Of a DNA stretch of 64,000 nt, positions 52,803 to 64,000 are shown piece after piece. Numbering within the stretch: position 1 is the first letter of the stretch; the number at the start of each line of letters is the position of its first letter. The stretch is from Saussurea involucrata (lineage: Eukaryota > Streptophyta > Magnoliopsida > Asterales > Asteraceae), in assembly GCA_033807775.1 (NCBI GenBank), contig CM066317.1, forward strand, positions 38,877,870-38,941,869, read 5' to 3'. Position numbers and translations under genes: made by a program. Under the pieces are notes generated by a model, which ran no database searches, was not told the origin of the DNA, and saw nothing but the letters and a program-made list of their open reading frames with translations.

Positions 52803-55800
52803 GTTGGTATCAGAGCCATAGTTTAAGGGATTTAGGTGACCGGACGGGCCTAAAGTTAAACTTTGGGAGTAGAAATCACAACTGAGAATCAGGAAATGCG
52901 TTAGGAGGACACTATAGCGGTTATAGGACTAACGGGGTACTGAGGACTGTCTTGTAAGGTAAGTTTGAAATTACACCTAGCCAGTGTAATTGCGAACTTA
53001 CAGGTACATGTATGTGCTTAACCTGCCTTATTAATCCGAATTGGAAGTCAGAAGCTAGTGTTTATGTCGTGTTCCAGTACTTTAGAATGCCAGTAAGATC
53101 CCTGAGAAGTAGATTGAGACCCATAGTCGGGGAGATATCGTAAAGGACCAGTTATGATGTGATGTATGTATACATCGTAGAGAAGAAAGTTGTTTGGAAT
53201 GTGTTGAGTCATCTAAAGATAGATCTTCGTGGATTCGAAAAGGACGAGCAGTTGCTTGTGGGTAAGACTCCTGGTTCAGGAGAGTCCCGATTCTAGAAAT
53301 CGTGGGATAGGTTAGTCCGGACGATAAGAAAGGACGGTGTTGAAATCTTGAAAGCGTCAATGGAGCTCTGACCTCTTAATCAAGCTTTTCAATGACTGTG
53401 TAAATGAAATAAGATACCCATAGTGAAATGGAAGCATGTAGAAGTAGAAAATGAGATAGATGATCAGAACGAAGGTAGTAGGAAATGGTTGAGTAAGTGA
53501 GATGTGGAACGTATGTACTACAAGTTGTTACAGGACCGGGAGGACGACCATTGGTCGAAGTTAGAGTGCAAGTATTAGGGTGCGCGAGTAAAACGGTTGA
53601 CCGAGTTTGAGTGAGTAGCCTTCAATTGCAAGTAGAGTTTCATGCATTGAGTTGTACATGTGTACATGAAATTTTTCATAAGTAAAGTGAATGTGTAAAT
53701 TTCAAATCTGAACTAATATGAGTCGGCGTGTGCAAGCATATGTTTAAAGCAAAATGCAAATCCATTTATATCGTCCAGTAAAGTTTGAGGTTTACGGTTT
53801 GCAAAATATTCCACTCTTTTCATGATAAGTTAAATTATTGCAAAAGTCAAGAAAACGATTGAATGCAAAACTTTTATAACCAAAATGAGTATCGACATGT
53901 TGAAGTTATTTATGAGTACGAAAACCGACTGGTTCACTTTTTGTCGGTAATTTCTTTCAGGATGTGATCGTATGAAAAGATTTTCACTTAATATATTTCC
54001 GTCGTAACGACATATTTTGGTGGCGTAAGATTAAGTTTATGGAAAGTTGCATGCGATCGATTCTCGAGATCGTTGTGCAGGGCGTTAAATTTTTAAGAGT
54101 GATGGGGGCATGTGTACCCAATATGTTTCCAAGTGATGTTCCTTAAAAATGATAAAAAGTGTAAAATGACTTATTTATCGCGTTGTCATGCATGAAGGCT
54201 ATGAACTCACTAGGCCGTAGAATATTACGTTTTAAGATAAGGAAGGACTCCGAGGATGGAGAGGTGTTGGACAATCAGAGGAGAATGTTGTAATTTTAGT
54301 TTTTGCGTTCAAGAAGAGAGGCGAGTGGTGAAAAAAAAATCGGAAGTGGACTTTGATGTCGGTTGTATGAGGGCCTATACCATTGGTCGGTGACTGGAAC
54401 TACAGTTGCTAAAGGACGATCGTGTCCAGAGGAAAGACTGGAGGTAATTAAGGTGTTAGTATTGCAACTCGTTATGAGTAGTGTTGAGAGGTAGAAGCGA
54501 AATGTCTACGGTAGTGGGTATGAGTTTTGAGGTGAGCTTGTAATATTCATATTGTAGGAGTAAGTTCAGAAAAGAGGGAGACGTATTACTAAGTGATTAT
54601 GATATGTTGGAAGGATTATGTTCTGTAAGGAACCCTTGTTAAAGAATAGGTTAAGAAAGTAGTTACAGGTTGTCTGTCGTTGTAAAAGTCGATAGCTATG
54701 TAAGATGGCCGAGGCCGAAGACGTGAACCAGAGAGTTGAACGTTGATAGAACACCTTGTAGGGGTGTTAAGAGGATGAGAAGTTTCATTTTGAATAAGCA
54801 TTTTAGTTACGAGGTATGGAGGGATACGTAGAGTGATGAGGTATGTAGCACAAACGAAGCGAGTGTGTAGATTTTTCAGTCAGTAAGAAAGGTCTCATGT
54901 CTATGTAAGGGCTCGGATCATAAAGAGAACTCGTGAGTTATAGTTCAACAAATTGGGAAAGGACTACGTAGCGAGATAGACTTGTTGTGGTTACAAGAGA
55001 ATGTGAAGGGAAGTGTGAATTATGTACGAATGACCATGAGAGATTTGGTCGGCAGTGGGATGTTATGAGTGAGGAATGTACAGTTATGTAATGGCATTAG
55101 TTGCCAAGTTAAATGTACCAGCTAGTACCGTAGTGAGGTGATGTTAGAGAGAAAGAAAGCATCGGATAAAAGCTTTTGGGGTGCGCGATTGATTGTTGGA
55201 GTACATAGGGTGTAATTTGACTTTTGGTGTGATTATGTCCGGGATAGAAGGACGGAGTAGTGGTGGGAGATTACCCAAAGGAGAAACCAAGTGTTTTGGT
55301 TGTAAGAGTCGCTAAGTAGGTATATGTTGGGACCATTGGAATTTTAATGAGGATGAAGAGTGTGCTAGTCAAATTGTGTTATAGTAAATGCTAAATCTCT
55401 AAAGAGCATGAATTATTTCTTATGTGTGAGGGAATGATCCTAGAAGGAAATAGTTGGAAATTTGGTTATGTGTAAATAATGACATGATGATGATTAGGAG
55501 TCGGAGTGGTAGTATGATCATTAGTTGATTTGCAACGTCATGATAGATGTATAAGCATTTGATTGGTTGATTAACTTTTTGGATTTGTTAAGTAATGACA
55601 TTTATTTGTTATTACTGGATGTGTTACAATTCTACCGAGATTCTTACTAAGAATTGATAAGGGAGAATCGATAGGTTAAAGTGAGAAGTTGATGATAGTA
55701 TGACGGAATATGTAATTTTCAAATTTTTTTTTTGAAAATTGTGAATTGTTGGGTTACTCAGTGAAGTTGTTAGTTGAGAAATCAGTTTTCACGGATGAAT

Positions 55801-56569
55801 TTTGTGAATACCAGCCTAATGAGATGTTGATGCTAAGTTATTACTTATGATAATTTATGGTAGATAGAAAGTGATGAGTTACATCTCAATTGGAGATCAT
55901 CTCTTGAAATAAGTTGATAATTATAATTGAAATAAGTTGATAATTATAATTGAAATGAGTTGGTCAAGTTAAAGTTGCTAGTGATAAAGAGAAGGAATTG
56001 TTTTGTTTTGTGCGGTAAGGATCAGCGGTTATATTGCACTAGCCGAGAAAGGCAGTTGAGTTCTGAAACTGTTAGTGGTCGTGAATCAGATCAGGATAAC
56101 TAGGGAATGGTAAGCCTTTAGGTGCTTACAACCTTTGTTCGCATATCATGATTTATAAGATGAATTATGAGAAGTCATGGGAAAGTGTTTTTGAGATTAA
56201 CACACTGATCGGTAGGGAATTATTTAAGGTAAATCTAAGTAAAAAAAAACCGAGATGACTTTATATATATCTACCTGATTTTACGGTCATTGTGGTTAAT
56301 CGAAAGAATTTTAGAACTCGAGTTTCGTGGTGTTCCTAAGGTAATGGATCCGATTGGAAGATGAAAGATGGGATGGGTGTATGTTTCGGTTACAAACAGA
56401 GATTTTGAGTTTAATCAGAGTTGCGCAACCAAGACGTGAAAGTATGTAGTTATTGTTTTGTTATTAGAAAGATCATTTCCGAGAGTTGAAATTTAAGCTT
56501 TGATGATCAATTACACTGGTTATTTTTTGGAGTGAATTCCGGGACGAAATTCTGTTAAGGAGGGGAGAT
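52803..56569 (+). other. Non-coding interior of element H
   Basis: Starts with the primer-binding site and ends with the polypurine tract. I find no convincing protein. AAGTGTTTTGGTTGT near 55289 could be half of a decayed zinc knuckle (KCFGC), but a stop follows at once. Confidence 0.75.
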
Positions 56570-56982
56570 TGTAATAACCCCATTTTGAGTTTTGTATTTT
56601 AAATAAAAGTGAAAGGAGTGTGAGTGCATTTTAAGAAAAGTGGATGGTTAAAAGTTGAAATTTGGGAAATTAATTCCCTTATTTTTCCCTGGGCGCCGCA
56701 TCTGCTGTGTTGGAGAAAACATTTTTGGTTTTAGGGTTCTAGGTGGGTGTGTGAGGGAAACCTGCAACAAAGAGAGGGAGAGAAGAGATTAGAATGAATA
56801 TAGTGAAGATGAAGAAAACACATGGTGCTGTGTGTGCCCTGGTGTTTTCGTGAAGAAACCTGCAACAAAGAGAGGGAGAGAGAGATTCGGTGAGAGAGAG
56901 AGAGAGAGCTTGCGAGGGGAAGAAGCTGCGAGAGAGAGAGAGAGAGAGCTGCGAGAGAGAGAAAGGTGACGAACGAAGGAGG

Positions 56983-57019
<37 letters not shown>

Positions 57020-58726
57020 GAGAAGGAGATGGTGGTCGCCGGCGGTTGGCTGCCGGTGGTGGTCGCCGGCGGTCGGCTGTCTGTGGTGGTCGTCGGCGGT
57101 GACGAGTTTTGGCAGCGGCTTCCCGTTTCGTGAGATCTTAATCGGGTAAGAAACCTTTTCCTTGCGTTTTCCTTTTTGCCAGTAAATTTGAGTTATTAGA
57201 TTTCGAGTTATTGATACGTGAGGTCCCAGTAACTTTTGGTTGAGTTTCGGTGAGTTAATTAATCGAGACCCGGAATTAGATTTAGCATTTGTTCGTTAGT
57301 TAATTAAATTGTTGGGCTGAAATGTTAATTGGATCATTATTAATTTCAAAAGAAATTTAATGGGCGTTGTGGGCTTAATTAAACCATTGGAATTAAAATC
57401 CAAAGTTGGACCTTGTATCGTTGGGTTAAGTCTCGCGGCCCGGTATCGTTATTAATAAAGTAAACCAAAAGGTGTATTTGAGTCGTGAGATTCGTAGTCG
57501 ATCCGGCATCCATGTGGGCTAGTCAATGGACCGGAAGATCGACTATTTGTGGTCCGAGATGTCTTAGAGAATGTTTCATGGACCGAACTCCATTTTATTA
57601 TGGGCCGACACCTATAATTTTAATTAGAGTTTAAATGTTTTAGTGATCCATATTTCTTTATATATTGGAGCAAAGTTTGATATTTAACGTAGTACGAGAC
57701 CCGATACTTATTTAAGATCCAGAAGTTTATGTCTTGGGTCGTTAAGTAGAGTCCAATAAGTATGATTTGGACTAAGAGAGTAAACTATCAATTTAAATAA
57801 TTTGAGGGAACGTTCGGAAGTAAGCTCAAGTATCGATTGTTAGATTTATAATACGTGTTTTCTAATATAATAGGTGTTCCACCTAGTAATCGGAAGTGTA
57901 AGTGAGAAGCTTTGGAGCTAGCAAGTCAGATGAGTTTTCTAAACTAAAATGTGTGGATTTTAAAGTGTTTTCTAAAGTGATTACATGATGAGAAATGCCA
58001 TGTTATTATTATGCTTTTAATTGCATGAAAGATGTTCAAAGTTTTATATGTGAAAGCTATTGTAAAGTTATGTGACAGTTTTATGAAAAGTTTTCGTGAA
58101 AGTGTTTATATGTGAACGATTATGGGGCGGACCTATTCCGTGAATGTATGCATACATAGTTTGTGGTGTAAATTGGCTAAGTCGGGGGGTGTGGCCCGCC
58201 AGATCATGTCGGTGGGTGTGTCCCGTTTATGCCAGGGCGATGACCCTATACGGCAGCATGAGATTGACTCGTTGTCATCTACGGGTGACTTCAGGGTGCC
58301 AATTTATGAGGGGCAGACCTTTCTCCGTGAATGATTTACGGGGCAGACCTATTCCGTGAATGATTTTATATGAACCGATTTATGAATGAATCATATTGAA
58401 AATTTGTAAAACTGTTTTGAATGATTTTGAGAACTGTCAGGAGGGACTCACTAGACCTCATGGTCTAACCCTCACATTTTCCAAACTAAACCTTTTCAGG
58501 TAAGCAGATAATAGAAGGCTTCGGTAAGCGAGCAAAGCAGAGTAGAGTACAGATGAAGTTAGTGACAGTGTCGCTCATGCTTTTAGTGGGAGATATACTC
58601 AGTTGTGTATAGGTTGTTTCCGCCAACCTAAGTTATGTAGACATATGTAATGAAATTTTATAGACCCCAGTTTGTAATTGTTAAATATTAATGTTATGTA
58701 TGCCTTATCTAGTCTGGATTGTTACA
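56570..58726 (+). repeat. 3' LTR of element H
   Basis: 2157 bp. It differs from the left copy mainly by an expanded GA-rich block (56870-57020) and a duplicated CGCCGGCGGT segment near 57038-57072. Confidence 0.9.
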
Positions 58727-59639
58727 TTTTTAAATTTTGGTAAGGTGCATTTTTATAATGAACTGTTTGGATGGATTTTGGAAGAATGATTTTATGAAGT
58801 AAAATCGATTATTTAAATTGATGGTTTTGCTTAAATTTATTAATGTTATTTGAAAGTGACTTATATTAAGCAATAGCCTGCACGAGTACAAGTAAGTGTA
58901 ATGAATCCATAGGCACTAGTGTTTTGTAATCACATGGAATAGGCGTGGCGCTAATCGTAATTCCAGTGTGTGTGAGAAATCGTGGAATTGATGTGGACTA
59001 ATCGTAATTCCCGATTTCTAAGGAAGGAAAGAGATTGATATGGCATAATTGTAATCTCTACTTCCTTTCCAAGAAATGGACATGTGTAATTGTGGTTTCT
59101 TGGATATGAGCATTAATCTAGAATCCGTGGAGATTCATAGTGTGGGCTCAGGAATATGATACAATGACTGACTTGGTGTCATTCATAATCATGGAATCGG
59201 GTATAACCCGTCATCGAAAGATGTTTACGCGTGTGGTAAGACAAAGGGTAAACCAGGTTTGATATGCCTTGTTTACATTGATTTTAAAAGTATTATTTTG
59301 AAACCGAATGTTCTCACTAGGCGTTAGCCTAATCGTTTCAAATGATATTTTCTTACCACGTACTAGCTCGGGAAAATAAAGGGATGTGGGACGAGAGCTT
59401 TTGGATTAGCGGAGAAGTTAATGAATACTGAGGTTTTGATGGATTGCTTAGATAACCTAGTTAATCTGATTATAATGACATGGTTAGATTAATAGGTTAT
59501 TTGAAGAATTTGATATTTGTAAATATGACCCTCATAGTTGATTCTCTGCTCATATATTTAAAGTTTGGAAGGTTTATGTTTAAATATTGTTATAAAATTG
59601 AGGTTTAAATTAGTCCTGATTTTAGGGTGTTACACTTTG

Positions 59640-60487
59640 GTTCAATCAGTGAAATAAAATTAACATAAAGACAAATGTTACCTGCATTACGTCAAGTCTG
59701 AATACCTGCGTTTGGATCACTATGAATTTGATCTATGGGGTGATTTATAGTCCATTGCTGAGCAGGAGCATAAACTTCTGGAATCACTGAGGAGGAAGCT
59801 TCAGTGACGTTAGGTAGTAGAGGCATGATAGGCAGATGGAATGTCATATGTTTTATAGTCCATCGCTGAGCGAACGGTAAGACTGTTTTTTGTCATATTG
59901 AGCGAACGGTAAGACTGTTTTTCACACAATAAGAAGCATGAACGGAATATCAGATGAATTATAGTCCATCGCTGAGCAGGAGCATGAACTGATGTCTTTT
60001 GTCAGGAAGCTTCATTTACTGATTGCTGAGAGGTGGATGGAATATCAGATGTTGGTTCAGGAACATGCATAGTGTTGATTGGAACAGCTGAGACCCAAGA
60101 AGAGGAATCAACTTCACATGTCTGCATGTTGGGAATGATGACAGGATCATCATCAGCGGTAGGTGTGTTGACCTGAGGGTCAGGGTTAGGAATATTTTCT
60201 GAATCCCCAAAATGAGAAAACATCCACTGATTAAGTTCTTCGTTATCAGCGGAGGAACTTGAGTTTGCTGAACGGGATTCGTCAAAGGTGACATGAATAG
60301 TTTCTTCTACAGTTTGTATTCTCTTGTTGAAGACTCTAAAGGCATTGGATACAGAAGAATATCTAAGAAATATTCCGTCGTCATCTTTGGGATCAAATTT
60401 TCCAAGAGTATCTCTGTTGTTTAAGATGAAGCACTGACAACCAAAGATGTGAAGAAAGCTGGTAGATGGCTTTCTTCCATGGAAAAG
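59640..60487 (-). pseudogene. Integrase-RT linker of copia element E, with patch duplications
   Basis: Minus-strand pieces read LFHGRKPSTSFLHIFGCQ (after a stop replacing Glu), ETIHVTFDESRS, WMFSHFGDSENIPNPDP and, near the D insertion, WTINHPIDQIHSDPNAGIQ and FISLIEPK. This is the variable linker between integrase and RT in copia Pol. The segment 59740-59990 contains three copies of an APAQ(R/Q)WTI-coding string. It also holds two copies of GAGCGAACGGTAAGACTG, whose source seems to be integrase at about 60759. Confidence 0.75.
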
Positions 60488-61201
60488 TTAATAGGCAGTC
60501 TTGTTGAATCTTTTGACAATCAGCGATCTATTCTGCGTAAAGCACGCAGTGTTGACAGCTTCTGCCCAGAATTGTGTAGGAAGATGAGAATCGCTGAGCA
60601 TTGAACGAGCAACTTCGATGATCGTTCGGTTTCTTCTTTCAGCAACTCCATTTTGTTGTGGTGTTATCACTGAAGAAAAGTTGTGAGAAATACCCTTATT
60701 TTCAAAGAAGTTATCAAGGGAACTGTTTTTGAATTCAGTTCCATGATCACTCCTTATTGAGCGAACGGTAAGACTGTTTAGGACTTCCATTTTCCTGACA
60801 AAAGACATCAGTTCTTTTGAGGTGTCGCTCTTAGCATGGAGAAACAATACCCAGGTGTAGCGAGAGAATTTGTCTACAATAACCAGTGTATACTTCTTTC
60901 CAGCGATGGATTGGATGTTGACAGGGCCAAACAGATCCATGTGGAGAAGTTGAAGAGGAGATGACACTAAGGAAACTTGCTTTGACTTGAAGCTAGCTTT
61001 GGTTTGTTTTCCTTTTTCACACGCTGAGCAAAGAGATTCCGTAGCGTATGAGTGTTGAGGAAGACCAGTGACAAACTCTTTTGAAGAAAGAGTATTCAGT
61101 GTCTTGAAGTTGAGATGAGAGAGCCTTTTATGCCATAGCCAGTTGACATCAGAAGAGGCTTTAGAGAAAAAAACAAGCATTCTTAGTGGTTGTTGAGTCA
61201 T
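60488..61201 (-). pseudogene. Integrase of copia element E
   Basis: A 237-residue minus-strand frame. It holds the zinc-binding HHCC region (HKRLSHLNFKTLNTLS ... LCSACEKGKQTK) and the catalytic-core landmarks: HMDLFGPV with the first Asp, SDHGTEFKN with the second, and NGVAERRNRT with the Glu. All catalytic residues are present, so this piece is well preserved. It is truncated by a stop after KTAY, where Glu is expected before LFHGRK. As part of a broken polyprotein it cannot be made in the normal way. Family role is insertion of element cDNA into the nucleus's chromosomes. Confidence 0.9.
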
Positions 61202-61220
61202 TGTTTATTACATAAACATT

Positions 61221-61580
61221 TTACAAACGATATCCGCTGAGAGCAATTTTCTCCTTCTTGTCAGTGACGAAACATGCTTCCTTAGTGAAGCAAACTTTGA
61301 AGTCCTTGTCACATAGCTTACTTATGCTAAGAAGATTATGCCTCAGCCCTTCAACGTATGCGACTCTTCTGAAGGTTGTTGTACCATTAGATATTACACC
61401 AAACCCTCGAGTATAACCTTTTCCATTTCCACCAAAGGTCACAGAGGGACCTTTATCTTCCTTGTATTCAGTGAGCAGGTTTTTCTTTCCAGTCATATAT
61501 CGAGAGCATCCACTATCAAGATACCAGATACCCTTCGAGACCTGCAAACAAAGGAAGATTAGTTTTGAATAGGTACCCAC
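61221..61580 (-). pseudogene. Protease and pre-integrase region of copia element E
   Basis: Contains WYLDSGCSRYMTG, the copia protease active site with intact DSG. VTFGGNGKG, VAYVEGLRHNLLSISKLCD and the start of the GAG-pre-integrase region follow. A stop and 19-bp gap separate it from the integrase frame, and its frame differs from the preceding gag frame, which ends in WVPIQN. Confidence 0.85.
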
Positions 61581-62622
61581 TTAACTATGGGACCACATTT
61601 GTCAGTGGTGGTAGAGGAAGTGGAAGGTTCAGCAATCTTCGCAGCATCTGAAGGTTCAGCTTCAGTAACATTCTTCACTTTGGTTAATTTCTTAACCTCA
61701 GTGGTGGTTTTCTCCTTAACCTGATTTGCACCAGGATTGGTCTTCTTTGCCTTGGGGGCATTGATCTTCACCTTAGCAAATTTATCAGCTTTGGTGGCTG
61801 TAGGGCATTTGCTACCAATGTGATCGGTAAATCCACACTGATAACATTTCCTATAGCTAAAAGTAGCTTTAGGACCATTTGCATGCTTATTATAGATTTT
61901 CAAAAAGAGCAGGCCAACACCAAGAATACATTGGAAATTGGAGGAACTATCAGTTCTTCAGATTTCTTACTAGTGACATCCACTCTTATTTTAGGTGTAG
62001 ATCGCTGAATGAATTCAGGGATCTTAGTCCTAGAAGTATAGGTATGGCTCGCTGAAGGTTTTGAAACTTTCAGCTTAGGTACATAGGTACCCTTCTGAGG
62101 TTTTTGAACAATTTTTTTTACCTTTAGCAATCAAGGTAGATTTTTCCTCAGGGATGGGAGTTTTAGAAGAAGAAAAGCACTGAGGTAATGAGGTGTCAGG
62201 GACAGAAGACATGAACATTCCAAACTTAAGCATGGAACGATCAGTGGTTGGTTCCTCAGCGTTAGCTTTGTAACCAAGACCACTTTTGTCTTTGGCAGGG
62301 ATCTGAGCGCCGATTATTTCAATGATCTTTGTTGAGGATTTATACCATCCTTCAACAGTAGCTTTTTCAGCTTTCAGTTTAGCGATAGCTTGTTCTCGCT
62401 CGATACTAATGATTTGATTTACATAGACCTGGTCTTTCAAGTTATTTTCAATGTCTGAAAGCTCTTGAATTTTTAGGTGACAGTTTTTAAGTTGTTCAGT
62501 TAAATCCATGTTCATTTGTTTAGCTTTGGTCTTGCCATTCATGGCATCATATAAATCGACAGTCAGCATATCGATAACTCGAAGTCTACCAGCTTCAGTG
62601 ATAGTTGAAGTAGATGTAGTAG
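61559..62622 (-). pseudogene. gag: Gag C-terminal half of copia element E
   Basis: Minus-strand frames 62569-62075, 62130-61900 and 61903-61559; the first and third are in the same phase, so two opposite frameshifts bracket 62100-61903. The first piece is a coiled coil (MNMDLTEQLKNCHLKIQELS onward). The third has a CCHC knuckle, CYQCGFTDHIGSKCP, then a Lys/Ala/Thr-rich tail. A coiled coil before the knuckle is the Sirevirus-type Gag layout. The N-terminal half is cut off by LTR F at 62623. Confidence 0.8.
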
Positions 62623-64000
62623 TGTAAAGCCCGTATCCCGGTATGTAATTTCTTTTATTAATTCTTTTCTTTTTAAGTTTGATTTAATGTGGTTTCCGTT
62701 AGCGGGGTAGTCGAATCGGACCAAAAAGTTAAATGAGTCAACCTTTGTGGGTTTTTTGCAAGGAAAGGAAAGTTGAGGGGCTAATTGGGGCATCTCACCA
62801 AAGTTTGGCAAGGGATCATCCAAGAGTCACCCCCTCCCCTTCCCCTTCCCTTCGGTTTCATGCTAGTAACCACCACAACCTTTAGTCATCCCCTCCCCCT
62901 TTCTTGTTGTGTTCGGCCAAGAAGAGAACTAGAGAGAGAGAGTGAAAGAAAGAAGCCGAGAGAGGGAGAGAGAAACCGAGAGGGTGATAGAGGTTGCTGC
63001 CGGCGACGAGGAGAGAGGAGGAAGGAGACGATCGCCGGCAAGTTTGGTCGGAAAAGAGGAGGAAGAAGGGTTCGTCGAGGTAAGTTCGTCTATTTCTCGT
63101 TTGTTGTTATCGTATGTCAAAGAAACGCCGCCAACCACCACCGCCTCCGGAGGCGGTAGGGGGTGGTGCACGGCTGTTGTCCAGCCTAGGGTAACCCATA
63201 TTCAGTAGTTCATATGCTTTTCGGGTCTGTTGGGATTAAGCCACGACTTAATGGGTTAATAATCAATAGTGTCATTTCATGTGAAAATTTAGTAATCTGC
63301 CACTGTTTTGCTTAAACCGTAACTTTTTCCTCGTAACTCGGATTGGGGCGAAATCGGTGCCAAAAGTTCCCATTTTGAGTCTAGTAACGTTTCTATGTTT
63401 TGTGCAAAAACCAGTTCGGAACGTAGCTTAGGTCAAATCGTCGTTTTGTACTGAAAGGTTCTGTTTTAGCTGCTCTGAGAGGTGTTTTTGTAAAATTCAT
63501 ATAGAGTGCTAGGAATATCGTTAGGACGCGTGCGATACGTCCCTGGAACCGTAAGACATTGAACTTCCTGAATATGGAATTAGATTTTTGGTTTGATCAG
63601 TTTAGCAGGGGTAAAATGGGTCCCGAACAGACCTGCATTTTTAGTATAAAAGCTGGAATTTTTAGTTTCGTTAAACTAGTAAAAGTGTCGTGAGTTGGGA
63701 CCTTCCGTTGACGTTTTTAGTGCGTAATTAGGTGGGAAAATGTGAGGAAGGTTGACGTGCTGGTGTTGCGGCTCGGGAGCGCGTCGCTTTGCTTTGAGGT
63801 GAGTTCTCTCACTGCGTAGTTAGGAATTTCATGTATATCGTTGTTTTTGTGCTATGTGTTATTACGTGTTATTACGTGTTTACGTGGACCAATTTGGTTG
63901 GGATGATTCAGCTGTGATTGTTGAAATTATATGTCGATTATTTGTGCTTGCGTACACCTCAGTGGGACTGGAGGGCTCGGTGGGACCGAGGGCTCGGTGG
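62623..64000 (+). mobile_element. Start of gypsy-type LTR F, continues beyond the window
   Basis: Begins TGTAAAGCCCGTATCCCGG inside copia gag; the preceding AGTAG should be the target duplication. It contains a GA-rich leader-like block at 62930-63010 and no gene. The ORFs at 62785-63208 fall in this low-complexity region. The right end and any interior are outside the window. Confidence 0.75.

Larger units (their letters stand above)
50698..58726 (+). mobile_element. LTR element H with non-coding interior (LARD-like)
   Basis: Left LTR 50698-52802 and right LTR 56570-58726 both start TGTAATAACCC and end TTGTTACA; target duplication TTTTT (50693-50697, 58727-58731). The primer-binding site is TGGTATCAGAGCC at 52805, and the polypurine tract AAGGAGGGGAGA lies just before the right LTR. 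The 3.8-kb interior has no frame longer than about 90 codons on either strand and no recognisable gag or pol. The LTR style and the GGGACGAAATTC string before the polypurine tract suggest a gypsy origin. It is either a large retrotransposon derivative or a fully decayed element. Confidence 0.88.
34503..59634 (+). mobile_element. Tekay-like chromovirus D (Ty3/gypsy), with three nested insertions
   Basis: Starts TGTAACATC and ends GGGTGTTACA, flanked by CTTTG (34498-34502 and 59635-59639). Left LTR 34503-37410 and right LTR 49642-59634 are each swollen by inserts. The interior has gag, protease, RT, RNase H, integrase and a C-terminal chromodomain-like tail in the Ty3/gypsy order. Insertions: solo LTR G (35771-36826), Tat element C (40785-48019, inside RNase H) and element H (50698-58726, inside the right LTR). 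Without them D is roughly 8.8 kb. The interior is inactivated by at least two frameshifts and about eight stops. Confidence 0.93.
49642..59634 (+). repeat. 3' LTR of chromovirus D, split by element H
   Basis: 49642-50697 and 58727-59634 together match the left LTR. The joined right LTR keeps about 130 bp (50600-50697 plus 58727-58770) that the left LTR has lost. The uninterrupted GTAAT site of solo LTR G is visible near 59050. Confidence 0.9.
33045..62622 (-). mobile_element. Copia element E (Sirevirus-like), split by chromovirus D
   Basis: Read on the minus strand: gag coiled coil and zinc knuckle (62622-61559), protease, integrase (61201-60488), linker, then, after the 25-kb insertion at 34503-59634, reverse transcriptase and RNase H to about 33045. 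The linker ends ...FISLIEPK next to the insertion and RT begins KVDDALRDPN on the other side, joined across the CTTTG duplication. The order gag-PR-IN-RT-RH defines Ty1/copia. The 5' side is cut by LTR F at 62623, and the 3' side joins the DUF1985 gene with no LTR. Inactive: frameshifts, stops and a mutated RT active site. Confidence 0.9.

Noticed and set aside
52803..56569. Hidden gag or pol in the interior of element H
   Set aside because: Apart from a possible half zinc knuckle at 55289, six-frame reading shows no RT, integrase or protease motifs.

Overview
This window is repeat-dominated plant nuclear DNA. I see no ordinary single-copy host gene. Almost all 64 kb is transposable-element sequence stacked by repeated nested insertion. 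The (TA)n tracts, foldback elements, Ty1/copia and Ty3/gypsy LTR retrotransposons with plant-type primer-binding sites, and a DUF1985/Ulp1-type mobile gene point to an angiosperm. The style of the copia gag and the 3' ORF of the first element suggests an asterid, perhaps Asteraceae. That placement is an inference from remembered family resemblance and is weak.

Layout. (1) 1-622: AT-rich flank. (2) 623-7964: a complete copia-like LTR element (280-bp LTRs, TSD GCCCA) that encodes gag plus two further ORFs but has no protease, integrase or reverse transcriptase. (3) 7983-15084: a chain of six (TA)n-bounded inverted-repeat elements; the first is split by a 2.46-kb solo LTR. (4) 15109-33526: the 5' part of a probable MULE-borne DUF1985 gene, whose 3' exons are tandemly triplicated together with an antisense copia RNase H fragment. 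Copy 1 is interrupted by a 10.2-kb Tat-type gypsy element (17596-27791), which itself holds a second, oppositely oriented Tat element (19233-24402). (5) 33045-62622: a minus-strand copia (Sirevirus-like) element split by a 25-kb Tekay-like chromovirus (34503-59634, TSD CTTTG). Inside that chromovirus sit a copia solo LTR (35771-36826), a third, pol-less Tat element (40785-48019) and a gypsy-type element with a non-coding interior (50698-58726). (6) 62623-64000: the start of another gypsy-type LTR running off the window.

How it works together. The autonomous-type elements (copia 33045-62622, chromovirus 34503-59634) are dead: frameshifts, stop codons and mutated catalytic residues. The structurally complete elements (623-7964; 17596-27791; 19233-24402; 40785-48019; 50698-58726) all lack pol and would need enzymes supplied in trans. 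The feature I find most notable is in the Tat element at 40785-48019. A four-exon gene of about 650 codons runs antisense to the element's own gag, with three in-phase GT-AG introns and similarity to plant 'Transposase_28' proteins. The same antisense gene survives as a fragment in the Tat element at 19233-24402. Other notable structures are a regular alternating hairpin ladder in the chromovirus LTR, a 20-fold CCGG cluster in the leader of the first element, and palindrome arrays inside the foldback elements.

The insertion order can be read from the nesting: copia/DUF1985 junction, then triplication, then Tat A into copy 1, then Tat B into A; independently, chromovirus D into the copia element, then solo LTR G, Tat C and element H into D.
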